The notes below the pieces were generated by a model. That model saw only the letters and a list, made by a program, of their open reading frames with translations. It searched no databases and had not been told where the DNA came from. Both the position numbers and the translations under genes were made by a program. Source: Azorinus chamasolen (Eukaryota > Mollusca > Bivalvia > Cardiida > Solecurtidae). Taken from it: a stretch of 64,000 bases of DNA. Below are positions 42,031 through 53,169 of this stretch, one piece after another. Where the stretch lies: assembly GCA_963576725.1 (NCBI GenBank), contig OY755241.1, forward strand, positions 29,762,853 to 29,826,852. The letters are read 5' to 3'. Numbering within the stretch: position 1 is the first letter of the stretch; each line of letters opens with the position of its first letter.

Positions 42031-42537
42031 TCATTTACTTAAACTTAATTTTTATTGGTTATAAAAGATAATATATTCCAAGGTTAAACTATTTATCAGG
42101 ATAGGTAATTCCTATTCCGGTGTCTTCGAAACTTATGTTGGTTTCGTGCAAGGGAAGATAATTTTGCCGGTTATGTGTGTAATCGTTTCAGAAGACATTT
42201 TAATAAATACTATTATTATTTATTTAGTTTAATTTGTGCCTGTAAGACTAATACCATTAATGATCTTATTCTTGTTATATCTAATGTTTGCAGATGATCA
42301 TATCATTTCTGGCAATACAAAAATATACTAATGATATTGTTACAGCGAGGTCGTTAGGTATACGCACTATATACTTTCCCTATATGCGTCCCCGTTTTTG
42401 AAAGCATTTTGCTTGTCTGCTGTCTTTCAAATGAATAGATAAATGCTTGTTATTAACGGAATTAAATATGGACTTGTAGGATGTGTGTCTATTAACCCAT
42501 TCTCTCATAATGACGCCTTTTGGTGCCTCTTCTTTAT

Positions 42538-43861
42538 TTCGAGGGGTGTTCCATAAATAATGTCATATGTGCTTTATTTCGCGGAAATCGTGCAATTCAT
42601 GCACAAAACCACCTCGTGTCGATTGAGTGATCACTGGCTCGTGACACAGGTAAATATCTCGTCCACATGTTCACTTGCCTCGGTACAGTGTACATCGTTT
42701 CATAGCCTATTCGTTAGACTATACACAAAATGACAGGAAAACGAGCTGAAAATGTTCTTGAATTTAGGGCCTATATAAAAGGTAGGTCATTACTCGGCAT
42801 AAAGGCTGTAGATATTCACCGCGAGGTGTGTGACATTTATGGGGAGGGCAAAATGTCCCACAGGACAGTTTACTAGGTGGGTAGCTAAATTTAGTGCTGG
42901 GCAGCAGCAACTGAAAGATGCTGCTCGCCCAGGTCGTCCTGCAACAACTACGACCAAAGGTAACATAGAAAAAATCCGATATGTCCTCAAAACTGATGCT
43001 CGATTCACCGTAAGACAATTGGCTCGAATGACAAGAGTTCATGCAATTTTGAAGAAACACCTAAAAGTTAGAAAGATAAATGCAAGATGGATACCCCATT
43101 TGTTAACGGATGAGCAAAAGAAGACGAGTGTAACAATGGCAAAAAACTTCTCAAAATGTACCCAAAAATAGTAAAAAGGCTTTTGACAATATAGTCACTG
43201 GTGATGAGACCTGGGTGTATTATTTTGAACCAAAGCGGAAGGTTTCCAACCGAATATAGGCCACTAAAAATTCCAGACGCCCAAGTATTGCCAAACGAAT
43301 ACGAACGGTAAAGAAGGTTTTGTATGCTAATTTTTTCACTAATAAGGGTCCAGCTATTCAAATCCCGGTGCCAAAAGGCAGAACGGTCACAGGCAAGTTC
43401 TATAAAAACGTTGTTCTGAGAAAATTGAAGAACTACTACAAAAGTAGCCGCCCCAAAACAGGACTTAAGTATGTCCGACTTTTGCTTGATAATGCACCCG
43501 CTCACAAGGCACGTATTGTGACTGACTTTTTGGAGTCGGAGAACGTTACCGTCCTTCCGCACCCTCCGTATTCGCCAGACTTGGACCCCTGCGACTATTT
43601 TCTCTTTCCAAAACTTAAATATCATTTATCTGGAAGGAGATACAATACGAGAAATGCCCTTGGATCTGCTGTTTATCAGTGTCTGATGGGTGTCCCCATT
43701 GAAGAGTATGAAAAATGCTTTCAAAAATGGATTGACCGGCTAAAAAGGTGTATTCTGGCTGGCGGAGAGTATTTTGAAGGACAGAGCAAATTAAAATGAA
43801 CAAAAGCACTTCCGCTATATGAGCACCGATGCAAGTGGCATTATTTTTGGAACACCCCTCG
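42538..43861 (+). mobile_element. Mariner transposon (DD34D), inactive
   Basis: Inverted ends CGAGGGGTGTTCCATAAATA (from 42,540) and, reversed, CGAGGGGTGTTCCAAAAATA (to 43,861). TA follows at the right. Length is about 1.3 kb, normal for mariner, with a complete but broken transposase. It is nested in a family C MITE about 350 bp upstream of C1q gene 3. Confidence 0.93.
42730..43799 (+). pseudogene. Mariner transposase, frameshifted
   Basis: Starts at ATG 42,730 (MTGKRAENVLEFRAYIKGRS). Frame shifts near 42,875 into RWVAKFSAGQQQLKDAARPG, again near 43,170 before NIVTGDETWVYYFEPKRK, and again near 43,260-43,320, then runs open to the stop at 43,797. The N-terminal half is the helix-turn-helix DNA-binding region. 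The catalytic D residues lie in TGDETW, LLLDNAPAH and PCDYFLFP. I count 34 residues between the second and third D, which identifies DD34D mariner. At least three frame breaks make it non-functional. Confidence 0.92.
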
Positions 43862-44084
43862 TATGTTTTAAACCATTGTTATAGATAGAGCATTTACTCC
43901 ATAGGAGCAAATACTCTAATTATCACAATCGTTTCTAAACTACACTATATATCTATAGTAAATGCTCCTTCTCGGTAGATCTGTTCAAAGCGGTTTGGTC
44001 TTAAAATAGTCTATGATGTCAATTGTTAATATGGCAGCTGTACTACTTTATCAGTTTGACCCACTGTAATACATATAGGAATCA

Positions 44085-44160
44085 AGATAAGAATCAACAA
44101 GATAAAGTCTTTTCGAAAAGACCTACATTGGTATTATGTGATACCTTATAACGAAATTAT
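44085..44160 (+). promoter_or_regulatory. Putative promoter of C1q gene 3
   Basis: AGATAAG at 44,085-44,091 and AGATAAAG at about 44,100, in the same arrangement as before gene 1. The TATA region is altered to CATTGGTATTATGTGATACC, so it is weaker than in gene 1. Confidence 0.45.
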
Positions 44161-44211
44161 TCTCTCGACAGCCAGTATACCTTGTAATCTTTGAACTGTA
44201 CACATTTTGAC

Positions 44212-47114
44212 ATGAATAGACTCCTCTTAGCCGCATGCTTCTGCATGTCAGTAGTTTACACTGCTGTGTCCGCAGTGGATCTTGATAGAGGATTAAACAC
44301 AGATACTATGGAGTATCTTATTCGTCGTATTGAGGTGTTGGAAAACCGTGACATGCAGTTTAGGGAGGAGGTAACCGCGATGCGTAGGAAACAAGAACGA
44401 CAGGGTCGGGAGATTGTCAGTCTCCGTCGCATGTTGGGAGAAAGTTTGGGGCGACAAAAACTACAGGATAATGTCGCCAAAGAAGACCGGAAACGATCAG
44501 ACTCGGGCAATACTGAAGCTAATGCCACAGATATTGGACTAGAACGTTCAGGTTTGTTACTTTACTATATACAGCGTCTCATTAAAAAAATAAAAACTTA
44601 AAGCCAGACAGGAGATGCCGCATAAAACACAGTCACACCAAATGAAGTACGCGCTTATAAAAGCACACACACAAACAGGGTTATACTGACAGACAGACAG
44701 ACAAACAATCAGATAAATAAACACATAACAAAGTTTGTCTACGTTTGAGGTCTAATAATTCTATCACTCGACGTAAGTACTATCAGAATAGTAATTATAG
44801 TATCGTGCTGTAATTATGTGACCAGCAGCAAAATTACAAATATTAGTCATGCAGGGAAAACCGCATACAGAACAAACAGTCGCCCGAACAGCAACACAAG
44901 GAAACAGCACAACTACCAAAAAATAAAGAGACAAAACAAACATACAATAGTGGAAAGATGGAATAACCGCCTCGGAACGGTCATTGACAAAAGTCACTGG
45001 GAATACGCCGATTTAGGGGCGCCAACGCCCAAACAATGTAAAATAAACGTATCCCTCCTAATCTACAACAACCGCGATGGCAAATACAGTGGTAAAGTGC
45101 ATTTTAAACGAAAACAAATTGTATTATATCGCTAGTGTACTCAATAATTAAGCTGCAAACAGAGGGACTGAAGAAAAGTAAAAATGGGTGCTACAAAAAC
45201 GAAAAAGTACATATATCCGACGTCCTCCTTCCGTTTCCGGATTTTAGAGGTCACTTTCATAGTGTACTAAACCCTTCATGTTGGCGTACATGCAAAGGGG
45301 CAGCGTGATTGTCTACTGTAGAAGGGTTGATAACCAGACTGCAGTATGTTGTAGTAATATAGGAGCATATCCCTTTTCAAAAATGTTTTAAACATATTTG
45401 ATTAAAAAAGTGAGAACATGGTATATTCAATAATCTTACGAAGTTTGTAAATCACATCACCATAACATTCAGGATGTGAAATACTGTGTCACAGGAGCGC
45501 CTTGAGATTACATTTGTACTTGCCAATAAGTGAGAGATTTATATAATAAAATTTAGAGCAAGCTTTTCTTAGTTTATGGTATCTATATCCTTGATTAAGC
45601 AGCTTTTCAGTTAAACTGAGATTTCGATTGTTAAAATCGTCAACAGATTAACAATCTCTAAACAGAACGAATAAGTTGAGATATATAAACCCCGTAAGAT
45701 GGAGCACGGGGAACATCTCCGAAATTTACAATATTAAAATCGAAATCATCTCATTTGTGATATTGCAGAAGAAAACATTCAATTGCCAATTTTAAGGTCT
45801 AGATCAAAGCTGCATAGGTGTCGGAAGGGTTAGCTTTATTCTACTTTAAGGTAAATGGTAGGAATCGGAACTTTAAAGAAAGGGTTATCTAAGTAAAAAT
45901 TATCATCCAAATATCGAGCTGTTTCATTGAAGGCTTTTATAACATCTTATTGTGGTTGTGGAATCAAGCGTAACATGAAATCTCTCTCATAGCAGTTAAA
46001 AATAAATCGGCGACCAGTGGTGCACAATTCGTACCCATAGGAATACCAATTACCTGACGGTATATGTAGCATTCCTTTCGCTGCCACATTTTGACGTCTG
46101 CAAACTTTGTCGTTTACTATTAATTTCAGTTCTTTTAATGTTTCTTCATTTTAACTTCACAAATCAGTGACAGGAACAAACAGTTTGGATTCTGATAAGA
46201 TTAAGATGCCGAGTTACTCGGCGTCTCATCTGGATACAAACCGTTTGCAAGAGCATCCACAAACACTGGCAGCGAAGTAGTTAAAGGTACTGTCATTTAA
46301 TGTGCGGAACGTATTAATATGTACAATAAAATGTCTCTAAAACGACCACCTTGGGAGACATATAATCCAGGGTATTCAAAAGGATCAAAACAGTATGTTG
46401 CCCTGAATTAAGCAATAACCGATCTTAAAGACACAAATGTCTATTTAGACTAGCCCTCAATAAAAAGACAGGTTCCTGTATTTTAAATACAAAATACACA
46501 ATTTCCATTCCTTCGTATCTCAAGTGCTGGCATTGTGATGAAGCACAAACTTCCTTGTGTTGCTGTTCGGGCGAATGTTTGTTCTGTATGTGGTGTTTCC
46601 TGCATGACTCATTTTTGTACTTTTGTTACTTGTTCTTTGTACTCTGTGTTTTTCAGACGATCGTAAACAAACAATACGCCAAACTGAAGTCGACGTTAAC
46701 GTAGCATTTTTTGCAACACTATCTTTGGATTCCTTCCATCTCGGTAAAAACCAAAACGTGGTTTTTGATCACATTGAGACTAACGAAGGCAACGCCTATA
46801 ACTCTCATGTAGGCGTGTTCATTGCCCCTGTGTCTGGGACCTATGTCTTCTCCACATCAGTGACAACCAAAGAACGGTCTGTAGCACACTTTGCTTATTC
46901 ACTCAACGGAAGAGTTTTAACACATATGTTTGTTGACGGAGTGGAATCATTCTATGAGTCCTCCACCCAAACGATCGTGCTAAAGCTTAACCAGGGAGAC
47001 GATGTATCTGTCATCCACACAGATTCTGACAAGAACGTTGCTGGGAACCATTATTCAATATTTTCTGGTTTCCTGCTTCGTCAGTCAAGTGCGAGTACAA
47101 ATATTGTCGGCTAG
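44212..47114 (+). CDS. Secreted coiled-coil C1q-domain protein, gene 3
   Basis: Exons 44,212-44,551 and 46,657-47,114 join in phase 1 (CAG|GTTTGT; TTTTTCAG|ACGATC), giving 265 aa. The ATG at 44,212 aligns with gene 1; upstream in-frame bases start at TTG. Signal peptide LLLAACFCMSVVYTAVSA, then stalk YLIRRIEVLENRDMQFREE to LRRMLGESLG, then a C1q domain with FDHIETNEGNAYNSHVGVF, PVSGTYVFSTSVTTKERS and FSGFLLRQSSAS. It is very close to gene 1 in promoter, intron and 3' flank; AATAAA is at 47,161. The 2.1-kb intron holds an antisense retroelement (44,750-46,080) and a family B MITE shared with genes 1 and 5. Family knowledge suggests an extracellular recognition role; the ligand is unknown. Confidence 0.95.
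44750..46080 (-). mobile_element. Retroelement fragment, antisense in intron of C1q gene 3
   Basis: Read on the minus strand: an RT motif encoding VIGIPMGTNCAPL (46,015-46,065), a decayed RT region to about 45,250, then a non-coding tail with TAGCGATATAATACAATTTG, then the 3' module (CCGTTCCGAGGCGGTTATTC, TGCGGTTTTCCCTGCATGAC) to about 44,750. The order matches the copies at 38,230 (+) and 50,960 (-), which shows the module belongs to this element. Confidence 0.7.
46068..46285. mobile_element. Family B hairpin MITE in intron of C1q gene 3
   Basis: CCTTTCGCTGCCACATTTTG and CTGGCAGCGAAGTAGTTAA. The hairpin GATGCCGAGTTACTCGGCGTC has a 6-bp insertion (GATTAA) in the left arm. Confidence 0.8.
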
Positions 47115-47160
47115 TGGAGTTTAAACTGAGGATGTATACGTGTTAATACTATGCTAACAT

Positions 47161-47166
47161 AATAAA
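47161..47166 (+). terminator. Polyadenylation signal of C1q gene 3
   Basis: AATAAA 47 bp after the stop codon, with the same context (AATAAAGCATCATTTTGAGT) as gene 1. Confidence 0.8.
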
Positions 47167-48070
47167 GCATCATTTTGAGTTTCATTATGCTTGATTTTCT
47201 TATTCCTCGGATATTGCCCGTTTCTATTGTGACGCAGGATTTACAAGGAAATAGTTCACATAATTCAAGATACCTCTAGCATGCTACTGTTTAGTTGTTC
47301 CACATTACAAAAAGGCAACATCGGTCACAGAAAGTGTGGTTAGTTCAAAACTACTTGAACATTACTTTTAAATGAAGTGAAAGAATATGCTTTCTTTACA
47401 GTCGATGTAGAAATGGTATATTATAAAAAGCCTTAAACGAACAGAAATTTAAATCGCAGTAAAGACATGAAAATGAAAACGTTATACCATTATATTTGAA
47501 TGATAATGAATTATACTTTTTGCCATGAGATAACTGATATACACATACATGTATATGTAAAAAACGGATGTCAGTACCCAAATAATAAAATTATCATTTC
47601 TCCACCAAACGCGAAGATGCGATTTTAAAGATTGGTCACAGTACTTGGTTTGGTGGAGAAATAAAGGATGTTTAATTGTTCAATATACGTATATTATCCG
47701 GTTTATGTGCTTACAGTGTTCCCTCCCTACAACGGCCCTCTCAATAACGATTCCCTCCTTACAACAACGCATGTCACTGTTTCCGAAACAACAAGGCTCC
47801 AGACACAACTTTTTTCCATCGTATTTTTTATACCTGCATCAATCCGTATGTTGTGACCACTCTTTAGAATTATCACTTTGTGACGGTTTTAAACAGCGGT
47901 CACAACATAGGGTTTGATTGAGGCATAATGGTTTTAGTTCTCGAAATACACCTGATCTGGGGATCTGCAAACAAGCTAATTATGTTTGATTTTCCCTCCC
48001 TCTAACAACTCCCTCTGGACAACACATACAATCTTCGTATCCCAAAGGGTGTCGTTGTAGAGAGGGAGCA
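47167..48070. other. Intergenic; short inverted-repeat element
   Basis: 47,598-47,662 is a TTCTCCACCAAACGC / GGTTTGGTGGAGAAA inverted repeat. 47,705-48,075 holds CCCTCCCTACAACGGCCCTC and its inverted relative GTCGTTGTAGAGAGGGAGCA, the ends of a further roughly 360-bp element. No gene is seen. Confidence 0.5.
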
Positions 48071-48335
48071 CTGTATTACACGACCGACAGCATGATTGCC
48101 TCTTAAAGCCAGCATCGGTTCACACAGTTCATATAAAATACAGTACAGTGATAACGGAATGTGCAGCTCGAGATAAGATTTGAAATAAGATTACCCTTTA
48201 GCCCTACACAGTCAATGAAATGAGAGTAAAGATAAGACTTTACAGAATTTATAATCTTCACAACAGCAGGTGTTAAGTGCTTGTGTGGCGGTCGTAAAAC
48301 GTCGCCCCGTACTTCATTCTCAGTGTTGTTATACC

Positions 48336-48516
48336 TTCGAGATCATGAATTTCAGTACTTCTTGTTCTGAAAATTGAATACCGCTTAAGCCGGTGCTAGG
48401 GGGCGTGATCAGTGTTGCACTTTCAATTACTGTTGATGAACAGACTCAATAAAACCGAGTCTGCAATTTTCTCGTTTTGTGTTGCAATTTTTGCTCTCGG
48501 GGATCACCCCCTTTCA
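48336..48516 (+). repeat. Dispersed repeat R3 inserted in the promoter of a dead C1q copy
   Basis: CTTCGAGATCATGAATTTCA to GCTCTCGGGGATCACCCCC, with the internal CTCAATAAAACCGAGTCTGC. It separates the conserved AGATAAG block (about 48,225) from exon 1 at 48,580. The total interruption relative to gene 2 is about 270 bp. Confidence 0.8.
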
Positions 48517-48579
48517 GAATTTATTTCGTATTTATTGAGACGATAGTCTGCTTGAAGCTCAACAGTAAATCATTACGCG

Positions 48580-48910
48580 GTGAAGCAATTCGTGTTAGTT
48601 GACTGTTTCTGTTTGTCAGTGGTATGTACCACTGCTTCCACTTCCGACCGGGAAGTGAGCGTAGGCAAAGTCACTATGGAGTACCTGATTTGCCGCATTG
48701 AAGTGTTAGAGAATCGTACGTCGTGGTTTCGGGAGGAGTTAGCCACAATGCCAAAGGTACAGGAAAGACAGAGTCAGGAGATTGTCAGTATCCGTCGCTT
48801 GTTAGGAGACATAACCTGGAAAGGGGAAAGCAAGGAAATGACATAGTTAAAGATGACTGGAAACGATTGGATACATATGTTACTGAATGAAAAAGTAGTA
48901 AAAGTCAAGT
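48580..48910 (+). pseudogene. Dead exon 1 of an MKRF-type C1q gene
   Basis: This aligns with exon 1 at 34,789, but the start codon is GTG (GCGGTGAAGCAATTCGTG against GCCATGAAGCGATTCGTT). The frame then reads KQFVLVDCFCLSVVC, a signal-like stretch, and the stalk YLICRIEVLENRTSWFREE. A one-base deletion near 48,825 leads to a stop at 48,844-48,846. Similarity to the gene 2 stalk continues to about 48,890 (AAAGATGACTGGAAACGATT). An R3 insertion disrupts the promoter and no C1q exon occurs before 60,694. Four independent defects make it a pseudogene. Confidence 0.9.
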
Positions 48911-50960
48911 AGAAAACGCCGCCATCACCACAACATTGACAGAAAGCAATTTATATAGCAATTCATACACATATACACACACATACAGTAGAAAATCACA
49001 TACAAGACGCAATCACCACCAACACATCGAGAGACAGCATGTCACACACACACACAACCAAACACATGCAAACACACGAGAAGAACACAGAAAACACCAA
49101 CAAATACACAAGCACCAGAGACAAACATGAACAAAACATAAGCACAGACACAAGAAAAACAAAACAAGACAAAAGCAAGGGTGACACAGAGAGAACCGCC
49201 TTGACACCGTCAGTAGCAAAATCACATCTGGGTGTTTAGGGGGCGGGCTTGAGCAGTGTTGCACTTTCAATTACAGTTCATGAACAGACTCAATAAAACC
49301 GAGTCTGCAATTTTCTCTTTTTGTGTTGCAATTTTTGCTCTCGGGGGACTACCTCCCTCCAGAATTTAAACCGGTTTACGGACGTCCTAACCTCACACTT
49401 ATCTCAGTCACCCTAGCTAAACAAACATTGTAAATAAAGGTATCCCCGCCGGACTCCCCTACAACATAGACGACAGTCATCACAGTATATAAATATCACA
49501 TCCTATGGAGAGAGAGCACGTACTGTTAGGTTGGTTATGTCCACCGAGGCGTTAACCGAGGTGGACATTACCGTACCGAGGGTTGATAATACGTGCTTTC
49601 GCTCTCCATAGGATGAGATATTTATTTTATTATACCGAACAGCACAATCAATTTCGTCAGCAAAAATATTTATTCAATTACAACAATAAGCAAACGTTAT
49701 AAAGCCACTCGGTGTTTGAAATCGAAGAACATCTTCACATTTCTAATTAATACACGTTAACATACAAGTACTGGCGGAGGCCTTTTCACTGTGCAATCTA
49801 GACAAAGCCTCCTCCGAAATAGTCGCATAACACGACCTTTCTCAAAATAAAAACAAATCAATTGTCATAATGACGTTTGTTGATCAAATTGCAAACGTCA
49901 GATGACGTCAGTTGATGACGTCAAACGGATGACGTCACGCACACAATTTAACAAGCGCTCATTGATCTAGATGTTCCGTGCCTATGGTAGCGGGTGACAG
50001 TATTTTTACGACAGTAATATTTTCCCCGCTGGGCCTGACAGTATTTCTATGTCACGGTGGCCTATGGGAAATTAACATTGTAAATGAAATTGAGGTATAA
50101 CAATACAAAATGTAAAACATAGCATAACAACTGTGAAAGTCCGTCAAATATGTACTCAATGACTTATCTGAAGACAGGGCAATTGCAGGGAAGACGTTAA
50201 GGGCACGACAGAGAAAAGGTAACCCATGAGTCTGGTAAGCTCATCCCATTTCTGGGTTTAAGAGTATACCATGATAGAGTACTACCCTCGGCCTGTCATC
50301 GTGCAAGGGTCGATAACCAAACATGCAGTGTGTTGCAATATAATAGGGTCATAACTTTTCTTCCTAAAAGTTTTAATGCGTTTAATAGACAAATCTTGAA
50401 AATGGATACTACCCCGAATTTTACTAAGTTTGTAGATAACATCACCATAGAAATCTTGATGAGAAATACCTTTTTGCAGTAACGTCCGGTTGCAGTTATA
50501 TTTACTAACGAGGGGTAAATTTCGATAATAGAATTTTGAAAAAGCTTTCTCAGAAATGTATTGTATCTGTAGCGTTGGTGAAGAAATTTATGAGTTATAG
50601 TTAAAATACGATTATTTAAATCTTCTAGCAAAGAACAGGCTCGGGCAAAGCGAATACGCTGAGAAATGTAAACCCCATAAGATGTAGACCGGGGAACATT
50701 TCCATCTAGAGAAGGATAATTAACAATTTTGAAATCGAAATCTTCACTTTTATCGTATATTTTAGACGAAACTTTATCATTAGTGATGAAAAGATTCAAA
50801 TCTAAAAAGGAAGCCTGAATGTCAGCTTGTTCGCTTTGTTTAACATAAGTTCTTTTGGGTAAATAGAAGAAACCATATTTTAAAAATAAGGATTATCCAA
50901 ATTCAAAATATCGTCTAAATACCTAGACGTTTTATTAAAAGCACTAACAATGTCAGATTG
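48890..50960 (-). mobile_element. Retroelement (RT plus long 3' region), minus strand
   Basis: On the minus strand, 50,960-50,870 reads RYLDDILNLDNPYF, followed by the frame from 50,799 to 50,296 with MNLFITNDKVSSKIYDKSED, VNYPSLDGNVPRSTSYGVYI and SQRIRFARACSLLEDLNNRI, the C-terminal part of an RT. The 3' non-coding region (50,290-49,370) and the CCGTTCCAAGGCGG-type module (to about 48,890) follow. Within it at 49,495-49,630 is a foldback insertion, and at 49,240-49,350 an R3 repeat in + orientation. The clade is uncertain. Confidence 0.7.
49495..49630. mobile_element. Foldback element
   Basis: CATCCTATGGAGAGAGAGCACGT pairs with ACGTGCTTTCGCTCTCCATAGGATG. Inner TTATGTCCACCGAGG / CCGAGGTGGACATTA. 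It lies in the 3' region of the retroelement above. Confidence 0.75.
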
Positions 50961-51039
50961 TGTCATGCATGTGATTTATAGCTATAATAAGTAAGGTATG
51001 AACAGGGCAAATCTTACACTCAACTTATATCTTCACTTA

Positions 51040-51350
51040 ACCCGGATTAGCGAGTGTTCAAACGTTCTCATTAGGGATTGAATGAGTGTTTGGATTAGCA
51101 AGTGTTCCATTGTTCGGGTTAGCTAGTGTTCTCATTAGCAAATGTATGCGTGTTCATATTAGTGAGTGAAAGAGTTTTCAGATTAGCGAGGGTTCAAGTT
51201 ATCAGATTATCTAGTGTTCACGCGTTTCTATTAGCGAGTGTTCAAGTGTTCCTATTACCGAGTGTTCAAGTGTTCAGATAAGCAAGTGTTCAGATTAGCG
51301 AGCTTTCACTTTAGCGGCTGTATGAATGCTTGGATTAGCGAGTGTAGTGT
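51040..51350. repeat. Degenerate tandem repeat (TTAGCGAGTGTTCA)
   Basis: Units of about 14-22 bp built from ATTAGCGAGTGTTCAAGTG, at least ten copies with drift. Confidence 0.8.
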
Positions 51351-51379
51351 AAAGTGTTCATTCTGTTTGCAGCTCAATC

Positions 51380-51890
51380 ATTGAGTACACTAGCGATTGG
51401 TTGAAAGTTATTTCACTTAAATATGTTTTCGTTTTATATGCACTTTAACACTGAATTTGCCATGGCGGTTGTTGTAGATTAGTTGGAGAGGGGATACGTT
51501 TATTTATACTGTTTGTCTTTTTAGGGTGGGGATGGAATAAGTGTGAGGTTGGGCGCCTCTAAACCGGTTTAACCCCTGTTCAATGCGGTTCTTCCATCTT
51601 CCCTGTATTGTTTCTTTATGTCTTTGTGCGTCTCTCAGTGTCTTTTATATACATGTACATTTGCTGTATGTCGTCGTGATGCTGTTTGTGTGGTTGTATG
51701 CGGTGTTTCCTGCATGCAGTATGCATGTACTTTCAATACTGTAGTTTTGTAATGACAATTGGAAATTACTTAAGCCGCCGGTGCCAGGGATGTAAATAGT
51801 GTTGGTCAAGAGCAGGCTCAATAAAACCGAGTCTGCAATTTTCTCTTTCACTTTGCCACTATTGCTTGCGCAATAACAGTCCGAGGGTAG
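51380..51890 (+). mobile_element. Retroelement 3' module followed by R3
   Basis: GCGGTTGTTGTAGATTAGTT, GGATGGAATAAGTGTGAGGT, TGCGGTGTTTCCTGCATGCA, then R3 from about 51,770 (CTCAATAAAACCGAGTCTGC). It is in inverted orientation to the element at 48,890-50,960. Confidence 0.65.
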
Positions 51891-52515
51891 TACTCTATGA
51901 TGGTATACTCCTAAACATGGATACAGGATGAGCTTACCAGACTCATGTATTACTTTTTTCCTGTCGTGTCATTAACGGCTTACCTGCAGGTGCTCTGACT
52001 TCAGCAAAGTCATTGAGTACATATTTGACGGATTGTCACAGCTATATAAATGTGGTATAATAATAATAATAATAATAATTATGCTATGTTTTACATGTTG
52101 TCCTGTGTTCAACGTCGTCTATGTTGTGGGTAAGTCCAGCGGGGTTAACTTTATTTCACTATTTGTAAAGCTAGGGTGACTTTGAGAGAAGTGTGAGGTT
52201 AGGACGTCCGCAAACCGGTTTAAACCGCCAGTAGTGTTTTTGCTACTGACCGTGCCAAGGCGGTACTCTCTTTGTCACCCTTCCTTTTGTTTGCCTTGCG
52301 TCTTTGTGCTTGTGATTTGTTCATGTGTAGAACGTTTGTCTCTGGTTCTTGTGTGTCTTTTGGTGTTTTCTGTGTTCATCTCGTGTGTGAGTGTGCGTTT
52401 GGGTGTGTGGTTGTGTGTGTGTATGTGTGTCATGCTGTCTATCGGTGTTTTGGTGGTGGTTGCGTATTGTATGTGGTTTGCCTGCTTGACTTTACTACTT
52501 TTCCATTTTAAAGGA
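51885..52515 (+). mobile_element. Retroelement 3' region and module
   Basis: 51,885-52,190 is an inverted copy of 50,290-50,060 (GAGGGTAGTACTCTATGATG; GAGTACATATTTGACGGA) with an (ATA)n run at about 52,061. 52,190-52,510 is the full module: CTACTGACCGTGCCAAGGCG, TTGCGTCTTTGTGCTTGTGA, TCATGCTGTCTATCGGTGTT, ending GACTTTACTACTTTTCCA. Confidence 0.7.
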
Positions 52516-52669
52516 TCTCCTAATTCTAAGAATTTATTAAAAAGTTCGAATTGTTGAGGTTTATATGTTACAAATCCAATGAAACCTGTGATTGGATTTG
52601 TGTCAAAACTTATCAGATTAAATGCAGATCTACACATATGAAGGGGTAACGTTAACCAAGCTTTGAATA

Positions 52670-53025
52670 TTAAATATAAAGTGGCGAGGCAGTATTACAT
52701 ATGCAGTGGCGATGTTGTATTACATACGAAGTGGCGAGGCAGTTTAACACATGAAGTGGCGAGGCTGTTTTACATATGAAGTGGCGAGGCCGTATTACAT
52801 ATGAAGTGGCGAGGCAGTATTACATATGAAGTGGTGGGGCAGTATTACATGTGAAGCGGCGAGGCAGAATTACATATAAAATGGCGAGGCTGTTTTACAT
52901 ATGAAGTTGTGGGGCAGTATTACATGGGAAGCGGTGAGGCAGAATTACATATGAAATGGCGAGGCTATATTACATATAAAGTGTCGAGGCAGTAATAAAT
53001 ATGAAGTGGCGAGGCAGCATTCATG
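52670..53025. repeat. 27-bp tandem repeat, about 13 units
   Basis: Unit ATATGAAGTGGCGAGGCAGTATTAC with variants TATAAA, GGGAAGCGG and GGCTGTTTTAC. Confidence 0.92.
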
Positions 53026-53169
53026 TATTATAGCTTGAAACAGTGACGACGATTAGATTTGATGATAAATATAATAACAACGATCCTGTGTATGCTTGAA
53101 CTAATGGTATCGGGTTACCATGGTACGTTTTACACGGGGTATCGTCTCATTATATGCTTGATGACTGTA

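Larger units (their letters stand above)
40750..42530. repeat. Segmental duplication, right copy (matches 17,615-23,600)
   Basis: Shares with the left copy, in order: the decayed D-type MITE (GGTGGCTGCTTAATGCAGGG), ATCCATGTCTTTCAGTGACA, the family C MITE (41,379-41,615), an empty site for the Harbinger-like element near 41,650, the 38-bp array (41,695-42,030) and CATTAATGATCTTATTCTTG. It lacks about 2 kb (left copy 20,990-22,980, including the 50-bp minisatellite and the dead exon). Confidence 0.88.
42492..44029. mobile_element. Family C MITE interrupted by a mariner
   Basis: Left part TTAACCCATTCTCTCATAAT to GGTGCCTCTTC. It resumes at about 43,862 with TATGTTTTAAACCATTG, hairpin remnant GAGCATTTACTCCATAGGAG, and ends CTATGATGTCAATTGTTAA. 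It is the paralogue of 23,381-23,610. Confidence 0.85.

Noticed and set aside
43068..43625. 185-aa minus-strand ORF
   Set aside because: It is antisense to the mariner transposase, whose conserved residues read on the + strand.
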